A stretch of 64,000 nucleotides of DNA, from NCBI GenBank assembly GCA_001725255.1, contig MEFV01000008.1, positions 248,001-312,000 of the forward strand, given 5' to 3'. The DNA comes from Comamonas sp. SCN 67-35. Its GTDB lineage: Bacteria; Pseudomonadota; Gammaproteobacteria; Burkholderiales; Burkholderiaceae_C. Positions 45,414-54,183 of this stretch are shown here, in pieces (position 1 is the stretch's first letter; every line of letters starts with the position of its first letter). A program made the position numbers and the translations under genes. The notes under the pieces are model-generated. The model was given only the letters and a program-made list of their open reading frames with translations. It did no database searches and was not told the origin of the DNA.

Positions 45414-46391
45414 ATGGCCAAACTTAAATCCGCTGCGGTACGAGACGACACCCCACAGCCGCTCCCTCTGATCGATCTGTACCGGCGCATGCTTCTGGTG
45501 CGTGAGTGCGAGATACGGTTGGCCGAGCGATTCAACGACGGGAAAATCCCTGGCTTCATTCATCTCAGCATCGGTCAGGAGGCCGTGGCCGTGGGGGTGA
45601 CCGCCGCCATGCGCAAGACCGATACAGTGGCGTCTACCCATCGGGGTCATGGGCATGGCATCGCGAAAGGGATGGCTCCGCTGGATCTGTTCCACGAGAT
45701 CAGCGGAAATCAAGAGGGCCCATGCCGCGGGCGCGGAGGGTCATTGCACGTTGCCGACTTCTCGGTCGGCATGCTCGGTGCCAACGGCATTGTCGGAGGA
45801 GGGATCCCCATCGCGGTCGGCAGTGCCTTGGCGCACGCCAGACTGGGCACGGACAACATCTCTGGTGTGTTTTTCGGCGATGGTGCGTTGGCCGAAGGTG
45901 TCTTATATGAGTCGATGAACCTGGCTGCGCTGAAACGGCTGCCAGTATTGTTCGTTTGCGAAAACAACGGCTGGTCCGAGTTTTCCCCGACGAATTCCCA
46001 ATACGTTGGCACGTTCGAGAAGCTCGCAGGAACATTCGACATCCCGTATCGGCTGGTGGATGGAAACGATGTCGAGGCCGTGCACGCGGCGTCTCTCGAT
46101 CTGGTTGGCCAGATGCGTGCTGGCAAAGGTCCCGCGGCTCTCGAGTGCATGACCTTGCGCGTGAAGGGGCACTACGAAGGCGACCCGCAGGCCTATCGCA
46201 AAGGCGTCGAGGACTCAAGGGAAGCGACCGATCCTCTCGCCGCGGCCCGGAAAAAATTGGAAACGATTTCCAGCGGCCCCATCGTCGAGATCGAGACGCG
46301 GGTGAAGGCGCTTGTCGACACGGCAGCCCAAGCCGCTGCGGTCGGCACGCGTCCGGTATTCGAAGAAGCTTCGAAGGGTGTCTACGCATGA
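45414..46391 (+). CDS. thiamine-diphosphate 2-oxoacid/acetoin dehydrogenase E1 alpha subunit
   Basis: This 325-residue E1-alpha of the PDH/acetoin dehydrogenase type has RRMLLVRECEIRLAERF, GFIHLSIGQEAVAVGV, the catalytic-loop STHRGHGHGIAKG, RGRGGSLHVADFSVGMLGANGIVG, and the thiamine motif GDGALAEGVLYESMNLAALKRLPVLFVCENN. With the beta subunit it decarboxylates or cleaves its substrate and passes an acyl group to the lipoyl E2. The close match to AcoA-type subunits leaves acetoin, a diketone or a 2-oxoacid as possible substrates. It overlaps the beta-subunit gene by 4 bases. Confidence 0.92.
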   Translation: MAKLKSAAVRDDTPQPLPLIDLYRRMLLVRECEIRLAERFNDGKIPGFIHLSIGQEAVAVGVTAAMRKTDTVASTHRGHGHGIAKGMAPLDLFHEISGNQEGPCRGRGGSLHVADFSVGMLGANGIVGGGIPIAVGSALAHARLGTDNISGVFFGDGALAEGVLYESMNLAALKRLPVLFVCENNGWSEFSPTNSQYVGTFEKLAGTFDIPYRLVDGNDVEAVHAASLDLVGQMRAGKGPAALECMTLRVKGHYEGDPQAYRKGVEDSREATDPLAAARKKLETISSGPIVEIETRVKALVDTAAQAAAVGTRPVFEEASKGVYA

Positions 46392-47392
46392 GCACCAGTA
46401 CTGAATTGCGCATGGTGCGAGCGCTGAATCAGGCGCTTGCCGACGCCATGGATGCAGATGAGACCGTGGTTTTGATGGGGGAGGACATCGGACGAGCAGG
46501 TGGCCCCTTCAATGTGACGCGGGGGCTTCGGGAGCGTTTCGCCGAGCGCGTGATCGACACGCCGATTTCAGAAGCTGCGATGACCGGAGCGGCCCTTGGA
46601 GCGGCCCTCAGCGGGTTGAAGCCTGTGGTCGAGATCATGTTCATGGATTTCATCACCCTGGCCATGGATCAGTTGGTGAACCAGGCGGCGAAAGCGCATT
46701 TCATGTTTGGAGGGCAGGCGCGAGTGCCCATGGTCCTGCGCACGCCCCACGGCGGCGGCCAGAACGCCGGTCCCCAGCACTCGCAGTGCCTGGAGGCGTG
46801 GCTCGCTCATGTCCCGGGGCTGAAGGTCGTATGCCCTGCGACGCCCGCGGATGCCTATGCGCTGTTGCGTTCAGCGATCGACGACCCGAACCCGGTGGTC
46901 TTCGTCGAGAACAAGGCCCTCTATGGGATCAAGGGGGCCATCGCGGCACCGGCCGAGACAGTGCCCATCGGCAAGGCGAGGATCGCCCGCGCCGGGCGCG
47001 ACGCGAGCGTGGTCGCTTACGGAGCGATGGTGCACCGCGCCCTGGAGGCGGCCGACACGCTTGCGGCCGATGGGATCGATCTGGAGGTGATGGATCTGCG
47101 CAGCCTGCAGCCCTGGGACAAGCAGGCCGTGCTGGGATCGGTTGCGCGCACCCATCGCGTGGTGGTCGCGCACGAGGCCGTGATGTCGTTCGGGGTCGGT
47201 GCTGAAATCGCCGCCACGATCGCCCACGAAGGTTTCGATGAACTCGACGCGCCGGTGCTTCGGGTGGGCGCCCCCTTCACGCCTTCGCCATTCGCGCCGT
47301 CCCTGGAGGAGGCATTCATGCCGGGCGCGAAGGACGTGGTCGACGCCGTGCACGAACTCATGGGACGAGAAGGGGTGGCAAATGCGCGATGA
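46388..47392 (+). CDS. 2-oxoacid/acetoin dehydrogenase E1 beta subunit
   Basis: This 334-residue transketolase-like E1-beta has VVLMGEDIGRAGGPFNVTRGL, RVIDTPISEAAMTGAALGAAL, VEIMFMDFITLAMDQLVNQAAK, RTPHGGGQNAGPQHSQCLEAWLAH and a C-terminal domain with DLRSLQPWD. It completes the thiamine-binding heterotetramer with the preceding gene. The ATG at 46388 overlaps the E1-alpha stop (ATGA). The gene overlaps the enoyl-CoA hydratase gene by 11 bases, which shows tight operon packing. Confidence 0.92.
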   Translation: MSTSTELRMVRALNQALADAMDADETVVLMGEDIGRAGGPFNVTRGLRERFAERVIDTPISEAAMTGAALGAALSGLKPVVEIMFMDFITLAMDQLVNQAAKAHFMFGGQARVPMVLRTPHGGGQNAGPQHSQCLEAWLAHVPGLKVVCPATPADAYALLRSAIDDPNPVVFVENKALYGIKGAIAAPAETVPIGKARIARAGRDASVVAYGAMVHRALEAADTLAADGIDLEVMDLRSLQPWDKQAVLGSVARTHRVVVAHEAVMSFGVGAEIAATIAHEGFDELDAPVLRVGAPFTPSPFAPSLEEAFMPGAKDVVDAVHELMGREGVANAR

Positions 47393-48167
47393 ATGGGTGC
47401 TCGTCGAGCGCAAAGGTGCGGCTGGCGTCATCACCATCAACCGCCCCGACGTGCATAACGCATGGGGCCGCGAGCAGCTCTTGTGCGTCGAGCAAGCGCT
47501 CGACCAGTTTGCGGTCGATCCCGAAGTGCACGCGGTGATCCTCACCGGCGCCGGTGAAAAGGCATTCATCGCCGGCGGCGACATCGCGGACCTGGAATCG
47601 CGCCGCAGCATCGACCATTACAACGACATGGGCGAGATCATCCACCGGGTGTTCCGCCGCTTCGAAACCTACGACAAGGTGACCATTGCCGCGGTCAACG
47701 GGCTGGCCCTGGGCGGTGGAACCGAGATCCTGCTGTGCGTGGACATCCGCATTCTTGGAGAGCACGTCCGCCTTGGATTGCCGGAAATCAACCTGGGCAT
47801 GTTCCCGGGCGCGGGTGGCACGCAGCGCCTGTTGCGCCAGATTCCCTTGTGCAAGGCCAAGGAGCTGATGTTCACCGGGGAGTGGATCACCGCCCAGGAA
47901 GCCCTGGCGCTCGGCATCGCCAATCGGGTGGTTGCGAAGGAGATCGTCATGGAAAACGCATTGGCTTTCGCGCAAAAGATGGCAACCAAGTCTCCGCTCG
48001 CGTTGAAATTGATCAAGCGGGCACTGCTGCAAGGCGGCGATATGCCGTTGAATGCCGCGCTGGCGTATGAGCACAGTCTGATTGCCCTGGCGTTCGAAAG
48101 CCATGACATGCACGAAGGCTGCCGTGCGTTCCTCGAGAAGCGGCCCGCGCAATTCAAGGGTGTTTGA
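47382..48167 (+). CDS. enoyl-CoA hydratase/isomerase (crotonase) family protein
   Basis: This 261-residue crotonase has oxyanion-hole residues in AFIAGGDIADL and ALGGGTEILL. Both glutamates of classical hydratases are present (E115 in GGGTE, E135 in GLPEINLGMFPGAGGTQRL), so water addition to an enoyl-CoA is chemically possible. Related crotonases also perform retro-Claisen ring opening. Its position between E1-beta and E2 genes is unusual and suggests that its product feeds the dehydrogenase complex or that the complex consumes its cleavage product. Confidence 0.9.
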   Translation: MRDEWVLVERKGAAGVITINRPDVHNAWGREQLLCVEQALDQFAVDPEVHAVILTGAGEKAFIAGGDIADLESRRSIDHYNDMGEIIHRVFRRFETYDKVTIAAVNGLALGGGTEILLCVDIRILGEHVRLGLPEINLGMFPGAGGTQRLLRQIPLCKAKELMFTGEWITAQEALALGIANRVVAKEIVMENALAFAQKMATKSPLALKLIKRALLQGGDMPLNAALAYEHSLIALAFESHDMHEGCRAFLEKRPAQFKGV

Positions 48168-48170
48168 AAC

Positions 48171-49439
48171 ATGGCTGCGAACCGCCAACTCGTTCTGCCC
48201 AAACTCGGCCTCACCATGACGGAGGGGGCCGTATTGGAGTGGTGCATCGTGCCCGGTGCGCGGTTCACGGCTGGCCAGACGATATTCGTCGTCGAGAGTG
48301 ACAAGGCTGCGGTGGAATTCGATGCACCCGCGGACGGTGTCCTCCATGAAATCCTGGTGCCGGCCGGCGAGACGGTTCCGGTGGGAACGGAAATCGGCAG
48401 ATGGTCGCTCGATGGCGACGACACCATGGCCGGGCCTACCGACAGCGAAAGGCCACCGGCAAGCGCGCCAACGTCTCCGGTTGCCGCCGCGTCGCCGCGT
48501 AAGGCTCATCAGGTGCGTCAGTCCTCTACCCCAGTAGCCAAAGACGAGGCATCATTTCCACGAGTCGTTGCGACGCCATTGGCGCGTCGTCGTGCGGCCA
48601 CCCATGGGTTGGATCTGACAGGGGTTACGGGGTCGGGGCCTCGCGGGCGCGTGTTGGCGGCTGACGTCGAGGCAGCGCTCCAGGCGCACGAAGACGCGCG
48701 CGAGCGCACGTCGTCCGATTTCAGTGCGCGCGCGCATGCCCCGGAGTCTGCTGCTGGTCCGGTCGCGCCTACCGCCAGCCAGCGGACGATGGCTGCGCGA
48801 GTGACCGCCTCCAAGCGCGAGATTCCGCACTTCTATCTCAGCATCGACGTGGATGTAGGGGAACTGTTCGTTCTGAGGCGCTCCATCAATGAGCTTCCGG
48901 GGCGGCCCCGAGTCTCGGTCACGCATTTCCTGGTCGCAGCCGTCGTCGAGGCATTGCGTCAGACCCCCGCGATGAATCGCGTGTGGCTGGAGGGCGGCTT
49001 GCTGGATCTGCCGACGGTGGATGTGGGGCTTGCGGTCGATACATCCCACGGGCTGATGAGTCCGGTGATCCGTGACCTGGCCTCGCAATCCTTCTTCGGC
49101 ATCGTTCGCTCGGTCGATGCGGCGATAGGGCGCGCAAGAACCGCGTCGCTGCGCGCGGCGGATGTCCAGGGCGGCGCCATCACCATCTCCAACGCGGGCA
49201 TGCATGACGTTCGTTATATGAGCTCGATCATCGTGCCAGGGCAGAGCGCCATTCTTGGCGTCGGCAGTGTTCAGTCGTGCTTCCGCCCGGATGCGGACGG
49301 CAGGCCAGTATTGCGGCGCGAACTGGGGCTTGTGCTGTCTGCGGACCATCGGATCCACACCGGTGTCTCTGCCCTCGGGTTCCTCAATCGACTGAAGTCC
49401 ATCGTGCAGCGGCCGGTGGCGCTTTTGGCAGGCATATAG
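48171..49439 (+). CDS. dihydrolipoyl acyltransferase (E2) with altered active-site motif
   Basis: This 422-residue E2 has one lipoyl domain (residues 1-80; lipoyl lysine K45 in VVESDKAAVEF) and a Pro/Ala/Ser linker. A peripheral-subunit-binding domain (about 127-168; VVATPLARRRAATHGLDL...GRVLAADVEAAL) and a catalytic core (about 195-422) follow. The usual active-site signature DHRxxDG reads DHRIHTG (392-398): the His is kept, but the Asp is a Thr. This may mark a different acyl acceptor or weakened activity. It starts 3 bases after the crotonase gene and ends 15 bases before an acyl-CoA dehydrogenase gene. Confidence 0.88.
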   Translation: MAANRQLVLPKLGLTMTEGAVLEWCIVPGARFTAGQTIFVVESDKAAVEFDAPADGVLHEILVPAGETVPVGTEIGRWSLDGDDTMAGPTDSERPPASAPTSPVAAASPRKAHQVRQSSTPVAKDEASFPRVVATPLARRRAATHGLDLTGVTGSGPRGRVLAADVEAALQAHEDARERTSSDFSARAHAPESAAGPVAPTASQRTMAARVTASKREIPHFYLSIDVDVGELFVLRRSINELPGRPRVSVTHFLVAAVVEALRQTPAMNRVWLEGGLLDLPTVDVGLAVDTSHGLMSPVIRDLASQSFFGIVRSVDAAIGRARTASLRAADVQGGAITISNAGMHDVRYMSSIIVPGQSAILGVGSVQSCFRPDADGRPVLRRELGLVLSADHRIHTGVSALGFLNRLKSIVQRPVALLAGI

Positions 49440-49454
49440 CAGCAAGGATCGCAA

Positions 49455-50627
49455 GTGAATTTTGATCTGGGTGAAGAACAGCGGATGATCCAGGAGACGG
49501 CGCGCCGCGTCGGCGCGGACTTCGGTGTCGACTACTGGCGCGCGAAGGATGCGGCGCACGAATTCCCGGGTGAGCTCTGGCGGGCGGTCTGCGACACCGG
49601 TCTTTGTGGCATCGCCCTGCCTGAAGCCTATGGCGGCTCCGGCCTGGGCATGCTGGAACTGGTGCTGGCGATCGAAGAACTGGCTGCGGCCGGAGCAGGT
49701 TCGACCGTGGGGCAACTGTTCATCCTGAACCCGGTATTCGGGGGCGTGGCCCTGGCGGAACACGGCCAGGAAGCAGCGCGGCGAGAGTATCTGCCCAAGA
49801 TGGTGGCCGGCGAGATGCGCTTCTGCATGGCGCTGACCGAACCGGACGCGGGTGTGAATACGACCCATATCAAGACGTTCGCCGAACGTACTTCATCGGG
49901 ATGGAAGATCAACGGGCGGAAGATCTGGATCACGGCGGTACCCGATTCCCACAAGATGCTGGTCGTGGCGCGTACCCGCAAGCTGGAAGAGGTGGAGCGC
50001 AAGACGCACGGCATTTCGCTGTTCATGATTGATACGCAGCGCAAGGGGTTGACCTGCCATCCCATCGACAAGCTCGGCACGCACACGCTCAGCTCGAGCA
50101 GCGTTTTTTTCGACGACGTAGAGGTGACCGAGGACGAGCTGGTGGGCACCGAGCACATGGCCTGGGTCGAGCTGTTCGACGTTCTCAACACGGAGCGGCT
50201 GGTCACCACGGCCGCGGCTATCGGCTCCGCGAGGCTGGCCATCCGGCTCGGCGTGGAGTACGCCAATCAGCGCAGGGTTTTCGGCAATCGGGCCATCAGC
50301 AGTTACCAGGGGGTGCAATTCCCTCTGGCCGAGGCCCACGCCATGCTGTCGTGCGCACGTGAGATGAACTTCAAGGCGGCCTGGCTGTGCGACAACAAGC
50401 GGCCCTACGCCACCGAGGCCAATACCGCCAAATACCTGGCCGCGGAAGCGCTTGCGCAGGCCACGGAGCGTGCCATGCATTCGATGGGCGGCATGGGCTT
50501 CGCGCGTGAAAGCCATGTCGAACGCCTCTGGCGCGATGCACGTCTTTCCCAGTTTGCGCCTGTACCGCAGGAAATGATCCTGAATTTCATCGCCATGCAC
50601 GACCTTGGCATGCCGCGCTCCTATTGA
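49455..50627 (+). CDS. acyl-CoA dehydrogenase 1 of the catabolic island
   Basis: This 390-residue flavoprotein has the standard three-domain acyl-CoA dehydrogenase fold: FDLGEEQRMIQETARRVG at the start, the FAD/substrate motif MALTEPDAGVNTTHI, GRKIWITAVPDSHKMLVVART, RRVFGNRAISSYQGVQFPLAEA and HSMGGMGFARESHVERLWRDARL. The usual catalytic YEGT segment is absent. The end reads APVPQEMILNFIA, as in a branch where a different Glu acts as base. It starts with GTG at 49455 behind AAGGA and probably forms an alpha,beta-unsaturated CoA thioester for the crotonase. Confidence 0.9.
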   Translation: MNFDLGEEQRMIQETARRVGADFGVDYWRAKDAAHEFPGELWRAVCDTGLCGIALPEAYGGSGLGMLELVLAIEELAAAGAGSTVGQLFILNPVFGGVALAEHGQEAARREYLPKMVAGEMRFCMALTEPDAGVNTTHIKTFAERTSSGWKINGRKIWITAVPDSHKMLVVARTRKLEEVERKTHGISLFMIDTQRKGLTCHPIDKLGTHTLSSSSVFFDDVEVTEDELVGTEHMAWVELFDVLNTERLVTTAAAIGSARLAIRLGVEYANQRRVFGNRAISSYQGVQFPLAEAHAMLSCAREMNFKAAWLCDNKRPYATEANTAKYLAAEALAQATERAMHSMGGMGFARESHVERLWRDARLSQFAPVPQEMILNFIAMHDLGMPRSY

Positions 50628-50634
50628 CACTGCA

Positions 50635-52161
50635 ATGGTCAACCTCTCCGGCTTCATCCGTTTTCATGCGCAGCGAACGCCCGGGAAGACGGCGCTTGTG
50701 TACGGGAATCAACGCATTTCCTACATGGAGTTCCTGCGCCGCATCGAGCGACTCGGTGGTTGGTTGGTGCGGCAAGGCGTCGGTACCGGCGACGTGGTCG
50801 CCGTCCTGATGAAGAACAGCGCTGCGTTCCTGGAAATTGCCTTTGCGACCAGCCATGTGGGCGCGGTGCTGTTGCCCGTGAACTACCGTCTTTCGGCGGA
50901 AGAGGTGACGTACATCGCCAGGGACGCGGGCGCACGGCTGCTATTGGTCGACGACGATCTGCTGTCTCGCGCGGGGGGAGTCGATAGGATCGTGGCGGTG
51001 GATGCGGATGCCCAGCAGGACATGGGGCGGCTGACTGGAGCGTGTGCTCCTGCGGAGGTGGCCGTTCGTTGGCCCGACGACCTGATGCGCCTGATGTATA
51101 CGTCCGGGACGACCGCACGCCCCAAGGGGGTCATGCACTCGTATGGGAATTTCTACTGGAAGAACGCGGCTCACCAGATGGAGTTCGGTCTGTCTCCCGA
51201 TACGCGCCTTCTGGTGACGCTTCCTCTTTACCATGTGGGCGCCTACGATTTGCCGGGAATCGCCGTCCTGTGGTGTGGCGGCACGATCGTGTTGCACCGG
51301 GACTTCGACCCGCAGGCCGTGCTGGCGGCTTTCGACTCCGAGCGGATCACTGGCGTGGCCCTGGTCCCGGTCATGACCGGAATGCTGCTGGCGTGCCCGG
51401 AGCGGGACCGGTACGACGTCTCTTCCCTCCGCTGGGTCTGCGGGGGCGGCGAGAAGACCCCGGAATCCCGCATCCGGGCCTTCTCGGACTATTTCCGCAA
51501 CGCTCGCTACATCGATGCCTACGGTCTCACCGAATCCTGCAGCGGCGACACCTTCATGGCGGCTGGGCGGGAGATCGAGAAGATCGGCTCGGCCGGCCGG
51601 GCGACACTGCATGTGGAAATCCAGATCCGTAGCGTGGATGGCGAGATCCTGCCGCCTGGTCGAACGGGTGAGATCTGCCTGCGTGGACCGAAGATCACGC
51701 GGGGCTATTGGAACGATCCGGAGAAGACCCGTGCATCTTTCCATGGAGACTGGTTCCGGACGGGAGACGCCGGGCACCTGGACGCGGACGGATTCCTGTA
51801 CCTCACGGATCGCATCAAGGACATGATCATCTCGGGCGGCGAGAACATTGCCTCCTCGGAGATCGAGCGCGTGATTTATTTGTTGCCGCAAGTGCGCGAT
51901 GCCGCGGTGATTGGCGTGCCGGACGACCACTGGGGAGAACGTCCGGTGGCCATCGTGGCGCTGACACCGGGGGCTGTGCTCGATCTGCAGGCGTTGACGG
52001 CCCATTGTCGGGCGCATCTGGGTGGTTTCAAGGTTCCCAAGGAATTGCTGCTGGTGGCGGAGCTGCCGCGCAATGCCACGGGCAAGGTCCTCAAGCGCGA
52101 GTTGCGCCGGATGTATGCAGACAGCTCGCTTCTCCACCCCACGACCCGGGATTCATCGTGA
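50635..52161 (+). CDS. acyl-CoA synthetase (AMP-forming)
   Basis: This 508-residue adenylate-forming ligase has the AMP-binding P-loop LMYTSGTTARPKGVMH (near 152), YGLTESCSGD, the hinge GDWFRTGDAGHLDADGFLYLTDRIKDMIISGGENI, and the C-terminal catalytic lysine in PRNATGKVLKREL. It activates a carboxylic acid to its CoA thioester and probably catalyses the first intracellular step of the pathway. The ATG at 50635 starts just after the dehydrogenase stop. An in-frame TTG at 50605 is possible but has no better ribosome site. It overlaps the next gene (GTGA). Confidence 0.92.
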   Translation: MVNLSGFIRFHAQRTPGKTALVYGNQRISYMEFLRRIERLGGWLVRQGVGTGDVVAVLMKNSAAFLEIAFATSHVGAVLLPVNYRLSAEEVTYIARDAGARLLLVDDDLLSRAGGVDRIVAVDADAQQDMGRLTGACAPAEVAVRWPDDLMRLMYTSGTTARPKGVMHSYGNFYWKNAAHQMEFGLSPDTRLLVTLPLYHVGAYDLPGIAVLWCGGTIVLHRDFDPQAVLAAFDSERITGVALVPVMTGMLLACPERDRYDVSSLRWVCGGGEKTPESRIRAFSDYFRNARYIDAYGLTESCSGDTFMAAGREIEKIGSAGRATLHVEIQIRSVDGEILPPGRTGEICLRGPKITRGYWNDPEKTRASFHGDWFRTGDAGHLDADGFLYLTDRIKDMIISGGENIASSEIERVIYLLPQVRDAAVIGVPDDHWGERPVAIVALTPGAVLDLQALTAHCRAHLGGFKVPKELLLVAELPRNATGKVLKRELRRMYADSSLLHPTTRDSS

Positions 52162-52940
52162 CCCACGACCGGACTGAATTGAAAAACCGCTTCATGGCCG
52201 CGCGCGGGTACTGGGACGCGGGCAGTGAAGCGCTGCTCGAGCTGGACGCGGAGTTCTTTGCTTGCGCAGTCCGTCTTGCTGAAGCCCCGATCGCTTCGGG
52301 CATGCTCTCTTCCAAACTGTGCGCGTTGTTGCGCCTGGCGTTCGATGTTTCAGTCACGCACCTGGACGACGAGGCGGTGCAGCAGGACATTGCTCATGCG
52401 CTGCAGTCGGGCGCCAGCCGTGAAGAAGTGCTGGAAGTGTGCCATTTGAGCGCCGTGCTCGGCATCCATAGCTGCTCGGTCGGCGTACCGATGCTGGCAG
52501 AGGAATTACGAGCGCTGGGTCGCGAGGGCGAACTGGGACCAGCGCAGAACGATGCGCGCCGCGAGCAGATCAAGCAGGACTTCGTTCGCCAGAGGGGCTA
52601 TTGGAGCCCCTTGTGGGATGACCTCCTGCGTAGTTCGCCGGATTTCTTCGAAGCGTACACGGCTTATTCCTCGCATCCGTGGTTCACAGGTGTACTGGAG
52701 CCGAAGGTCAAGGAATTCGTCTATATCGCCATCGACGCAGCGACGCATCATTTATTTGAGCCCGGCCTGCGTATCCATATCCGAAATGCCCTTGGCCATG
52801 GAGCGAGCCCGGCCGAAATCATGACCCTGCTGCAACTACTGAGTGTCGAAGGTCTGCGCAGCAGCAGCCTGGGCGCGCGCGTGCTGCGCGTTTCAGGGCG
52901 CCTCGAAAGTGACCAAACCAACCTTGGAGACAAAGCATGA
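52158..52940 (+). CDS. double carboxymuconolactone-decarboxylase-fold (AhpD-like) protein
   Basis: This 260-residue protein carries two CMD/AhpD-type helical units. The first is at about 45-110 (KLCALLRLAFDVSVTHLDDEAVQQDIAHALQSGASREEVLEVC) and the second at about 175-235 (KEFVYIAIDAATHHLFEPGLRIHIRNALGHGASPAEIM). The redox CxxC that defines AhpD peroxidases is missing in both units, while a His remains, so a non-peroxidase role such as decarboxylation, hydrolysis or isomerisation is more likely. Each unit is preceded by a similar RGYWD/RGYWS motif. The GTG start overlaps the ligase stop. Confidence 0.83.
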   Translation: MTHDRTELKNRFMAARGYWDAGSEALLELDAEFFACAVRLAEAPIASGMLSSKLCALLRLAFDVSVTHLDDEAVQQDIAHALQSGASREEVLEVCHLSAVLGIHSCSVGVPMLAEELRALGREGELGPAQNDARREQIKQDFVRQRGYWSPLWDDLLRSSPDFFEAYTAYSSHPWFTGVLEPKVKEFVYIAIDAATHHLFEPGLRIHIRNALGHGASPAEIMTLLQLLSVEGLRSSSLGARVLRVSGRLESDQTNLGDKA

Positions 52941-54151
52941 ACTGCATCAAAGCTACTTTCGCCCTTTCCGTGTTCACGACCGCGCTGCTTGCGGCGCAGC
53001 CTGCCCTCAGCCAGCAGGCGCCCATCAAACTTGGCCTGACTGCCGCGTTGACTGGGCCGTTCAACGAGTTCGGAGAGGGCATTCGTCGTGGCGCCGCGCT
53101 GGCGGTGGAGGAGTGGAATCGCAGAGGGGGCGTCGACGGCCGCAAGGTAGAACTGGCGGAGGTGCTCGACGACCAACTGGTCCCTGATCGCGCCGTGCAG
53201 AATATGCGCCGTATCCTGGACAACAAGGAAATTGTCGGCGTGATCGCCCCTGCGGGAAGCGGTCCCGTACTGGCGACGGTCGACATGGTCGAAGCTGATG
53301 GGCGGCCCATGTGCAATCCGATGGCGCAGTCGCCCACCATTGTCTATCCCAAGGGCATTCATCAGCCACCGCGCAAGAACGTGTTCTCCGTGGCCATCAC
53401 CAACGCGGCCGAGGCGCGGCGCCTGGCAGAAGTCCTGGCACATTCCCACAAGAACGTGGGGATCCTGCACGAAAGCACTGCGTACGGCACCACCGGTGCG
53501 GAGATGGTGAAGGAGGATATTTCGGATATCAATGGCAGTGTGAAGGTGAGTCTGGAGTCGTACAACCAGCGCAGTCAGGACATGACGGCGCAGGTGGTGC
53601 GTTTGCAGAGGGCTGGCGTCGATAGCGTGCTGGTGATCGGCCTCGGCGCCGATTTCGCCATGATCCGGAAAAATCTGAGTCGCCTGAATCTGAACGTACC
53701 GATCTACGGCACCAACGGGGCGGCCACGGCGCCCTACATCGAAGGAGCAGGCGATCTCGCACTGGGCACCCGCTCTGTCAGCACCCTCACGTTTGGCCGC
53801 CGGCCCATGCCCGAGGTGTCCCAGCGCTTTGTCGATGCGTATCGCGCGCAGTATGGTACGGATCGCTGGTACGGGCCGGATGCCGCGAATCCCTCCATTT
53901 CAATGGCGTCGGTCGTTGGAACTGGCTACGACTGCGTGAACATTCTGGTCGACGGCATTCGTCGCGCGGGCTCCACGGAACCTGCCGCAGTGATTCGGGC
54001 CATCGATCAGACCAAGGACCTGCCCGGAGCTTCGATCGGAGCGATCACTTTCTCGCCGACGCAGCATGAAGCGCTTCGCCCAGAGGATCTGGGCCTGTTC
54101 CAGATGGTCAAGCGCGATAACCGTGTCGTGCTAGAGCTGGTGAAGGAGTAA
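52937..54151 (+). CDS. branched-chain-amino-acid-type ABC transporter substrate-binding protein
   Basis: This 404-residue periplasmic protein has a signal peptide (about 1-25, ending PALSQ) and the type I fold of Leu/Ile/Val-type receptors: IKLGLTAALTGPFNEFGEGIRRGAALAVEEWN, GVIAPAGSGPVLATV, NVGILHESTAYGTTGAEMV. Members outside amino acid uptake bind aromatic acids, urea, amides and many carboxylates. Its place beside a CoA ligase suggests a carboxylic acid ligand. The start overlaps the preceding stop by 4 bases. A perfect GC hairpin follows the stop. Confidence 0.92.
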   Translation: MNCIKATFALSVFTTALLAAQPALSQQAPIKLGLTAALTGPFNEFGEGIRRGAALAVEEWNRRGGVDGRKVELAEVLDDQLVPDRAVQNMRRILDNKEIVGVIAPAGSGPVLATVDMVEADGRPMCNPMAQSPTIVYPKGIHQPPRKNVFSVAITNAAEARRLAEVLAHSHKNVGILHESTAYGTTGAEMVKEDISDINGSVKVSLESYNQRSQDMTAQVVRLQRAGVDSVLVIGLGADFAMIRKNLSRLNLNVPIYGTNGAATAPYIEGAGDLALGTRSVSTLTFGRRPMPEVSQRFVDAYRAQYGTDRWYGPDAANPSISMASVVGTGYDCVNILVDGIRRAGSTEPAAVIRAIDQTKDLPGASIGAITFSPTQHEALRPEDLGLFQMVKRDNRVVLELVKE

Positions 54152-54160
54152 GCGGTCAGG

Positions 54161-54178
54161 GGCGCGCTGCCGCGCGCC
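54161..54178 (+). promoter_or_regulatory. intercistronic hairpin after the substrate-binding protein gene
   Basis: GGCGCGC and GCGCGCC form a perfect 7-bp stem with a TGCC loop and no following T run. Such structures between binding-protein and permease genes commonly protect the upstream mRNA and reduce read-through, giving excess binding protein over membrane components. Confidence 0.55.
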
Positions 54179-54183
54179 AAGCC

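Noticed and set aside
48171..49439. Assignment of the E1-E2-E3 genes as the housekeeping pyruvate dehydrogenase
   Set aside because: The E1 is a heterodimer of the acetoin/branched type, the E2 motif is altered, and the genes are embedded in a catabolic and transport operon.
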